From a virus, in IMG/VR virus record IMGVR_UViG_3300037189_018990, positions 1 through 22,147 of that record: 22,147 bases of DNA. One strand, written 5' to 3'. Each line of letters begins with the position of its first letter. The stretch's first letter is position 1. The position numbers and the translations under genes are program-made. The notes under the pieces are model-generated. The model ran no database searches and was not told where the DNA came from. It saw only the letters and a list, made by a program, of their open reading frames with translations. Of the stretch, positions 21,601-22,147 are shown piece after piece.

Positions 21601-22147
21601 GTTAGAAAGCCCGGCATCATCGAACCCGCCACCAACTACAACAGAATTAATACCTGTTGCTCTATTACAAGATCCTCCTCCTATTGTAGAATATATACCT
21701 GTTGCTCTATTACAAGCTCCTCCTCCTATTGTAGAATACACACTACTAACAAAATTACAAAAACCGCCACCTATAGAAGAATAATTTCCTGTAACATTAT
21801 TAGCGGAACCGCTTGCAATAAATGTATATTGTCCTGAAGCTGTATTACCTTTACCGCCTAAAATAACAGCACTACTTGCAGGAGCCGAAATTGTATTACC
21901 TACACCTCCTAAAATAGAAGAATTGTAGCCTGAATTTGAATTAGATTGTCCTGAGAATATAGATGAGAAATAAAAATTAGGTGTTAAAGAAGATTGACAG
22001 GCACAGTTTACTCTACCGTGTACGGTAATAAAATTACCTCCTGCTACACAGTTTCCAAAACCAGCACCAGTATAAGAAAGAGATGTAGCACTTAATGTGT
22101 TTTGACAACCGCCACCTATTACGTTACCAAATCCTCCACCTATAATA
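18634..22147 (-). CDS. Giant Cys-rich beta-roll adhesin/tail fibre (partial, N-terminus beyond right edge)
   Basis: The frame is open to the window edge; the Met at 21741 is internal, and the same repeats continue above it, so the start lies beyond 22147. At least 1170 residues are visible. The N-terminal visible part is 15-16-residue repeats of the form YS(I/F/V)(I/V)GGG-CN-A(T/S)G, like YadA-type trimeric adhesin head repeats. Many carry Cys at the C-N position and sometimes CC. The middle has two NFTYVNNLSSQG and two SYYGDGSNL motifs, and NVGIGTTAPNNKLTV. The C-terminal part repeats NYQGTDIKALTGNWQSTYATVC, then a final jelly-roll-like end AVGKLF. No peptidase S74 chaperone domain is present. 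It probably forms a long trimeric host-binding fibre. It heads the receptor-binding block. Confidence 0.85.
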   Translation of the reverse strand, partial: IIGGGFGNVIGGGCQNTLSATSLSYTGAGFGNCVAGGNFITVHGRVNCACQSSLTPNFYFSSIFSGQSNSNSGYNSSILGGVGNTISAPASSAVILGGKGNTASGQYTFIASGSANNVTGNYSSIGGGFCNFVSSVYSTIGGGACNRATGIYSTIGGGSCNRATGINSVVVGGGFDDAGLSNSATGNFSAIVGGAGHTASGHCSFIGGGSGNVASCCGSTVVNGAGNTASNYYSFVGGGWNNTASAIYSIVVGGCCNNVSGCYSIIGGGCCNNVSGCYSIIEGGYCNVATGCHSFISSGQNNSINKNLFTVTISGAGTSAVNGTYTATTNTPSTTFTKTDNSGYYLHTSNSGPGYYWSLFDSSNKHIYDSRNSAFYNAQQPISYYVGTTLDTGTYWPGVTATGLNPSATIVSVLTSYGGYSAILGGQNNSTSYTNTYILGSNIIASNSNFTYVNNLSSQGIVSAGSILTTTISANNTFSSGNQYVISDGAGNNNTGNGANTISLNALSGTYIGSNLTVKGNLSAVSANLGTTATIAPLNISPLTITAAASGSVFNQIQNTVAGVSASTDVSLYNDDGINYLDLGIASTKYNGNIYAPAFNVVNAGDSYVYATSGNLVHGAAATTGNLTFFTGGTLSGNERMRITNTGNVGIGTTAPNNKLTVIGNVSATSYYGDGSNLSNVPYTLVVSNSSILPSIGSNSNIGLGGAVVGCYSSVGSGVNNIASGCYTVVAGGSGNSIIASINGNIGGGAGNCIKNTGLPSSTCNVNIAGGSYNSIISTGVMNDTYILGGNSNCVCNSGSGVYTSLTYSGIGGGYCNKIISSGTGNFLGYGSQLTTSNINGGQCNAIINSISSIGATLANTSINGGCKNTITGAIAGSVIAGGGSNTVSSNYSAILGGCCNDTKGYANTFILGTKLSASQANFTYVNNLSSQGTISALSYYGDGSNLTGVSNYQGTDIKALTGNWQSTYATVCSLSANWNTAYVTSTALNLSAGNWNSVYTIVQSSSAGWGISNYQGTDIKALTGNWQSTYATVCALSANWNSAYTNQSKYLPLSGGAITGQLSVAGVVTASGSNVNVNVVNTSTNWTFSNADNNNVLHFNTNSSNLTAAIPSTLQAGFNVAIMNTGSNSVILSSNRTIFAAGSSVSSGYGGALIYTDSSNNIYAVGKLF
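19021..19291 (-). repeat. Near-perfect 186-nt-offset repeat in the adhesin C-terminal region
   Basis: The stretch beginning ATTCCAGTTAGCACTTAAAG at 19021 recurs at 19207 as a close copy about 85 nt long with only scattered substitutions. It encodes the repeated NYQGTDIKALTGNWQSTYAT segment, 62 residues apart. Confidence 0.8.
21303..21392 (-). repeat. Perfect 45-nt tandem repeat in the adhesin
   Basis: The unit beginning CAATAATGGAATAACATCC starts at 21303 and again at 21348 and is identical for about 43 nt. It encodes 15-residue repeats (NVSGCYSII-GG-CCN). A related pair with the same period lies at about 21644-21735. Confidence 0.85.

Noticed and set aside
21290-21740. Regular short repeats that might be taken for a CRISPR array
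   Set aside because: The repeats are in frame, coding, of 45-nt period with no unique spacers, and encode the adhesin beta-roll.
21741-21741. ATG at 21741 as the true start of the giant adhesin
   Set aside because: The same frame and the same 15-16-residue repeats continue without a stop from 21741 to the window edge, so this Met is internal.

Overview
The window looks like part of a large T4-like myovirus genome. On the minus strand it carries a portal protein (gp20), a tail-sheath-stabiliser-like protein (gp15), a clamp-loader small subunit (gp62) and a GroES-like co-chaperonin (gp31). It also has large tailspike and adhesin genes, and on the plus strand an Hsp20 of the type seen in marine T4-like phages. 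The host cannot be named. Base composition is AT-rich, Shine-Dalgarno sequences are nearly absent (Hsp20 is the clear exception), and one small exported protein has a Bacteroidota-like signal peptide ending LKAQ. The tmRNA around its resume codon resembles cyanobacterial ones. These hints disagree.

Layout. 1-7506 (minus): a 124-residue unknown, gp15, a 1566-residue tailspike built from a duplicated beta-helix module, and gp20 running off the left edge. 7600-9195 (plus): a translation cassette with a complete tmRNA, an initiator-like tRNA-Met, tRNA-Thr(TGT), an HNH endonuclease, a 38-residue membrane peptide and tRNA-Glu(TTC). 9208-10300 (plus): hsp20 inside a long inverted repeat, a small secreted protein and a small unknown. 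10286-10948 (minus): a methyltransferase. 11004-11826 (plus): two overlapping zinc deaminases behind a sigma70-like promoter. 11813-15898 (minus): two candidate internal head proteins, unknowns, an SH3-like protein, gp31, gp62, a DUF366-like protein and a glycosyltransferase. 15895-22147 (minus): a class II glutamine amidotransferase, then a receptor-binding block with a beta-propeller, a small acidic protein, a LamG-like protein and a very long Cys-rich beta-roll adhesin that runs off the right edge.

How it fits together. The minus strand is mainly late virion assembly and host recognition. Genes in a run are packed as TAATATG-like or ATGA/GTGA junctions. Several transcription-unit heads instead carry a WTAAATA box, like the T4 late promoter, only 5-8 nt before the start codon, which would give leaderless mRNAs. 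The plus-strand island supplies RNA and translation functions (tmRNA, initiator tRNA, elongator tRNAs), a chaperone and nucleotide metabolism.

The most unusual items are the phage tmRNA with a predicted 34-residue amphipathic tag, the paired structured leaders ending exactly 8 nt before two tRNAs, the late boxes with leaderless geometry, and the cysteine ladder in the adhesin.
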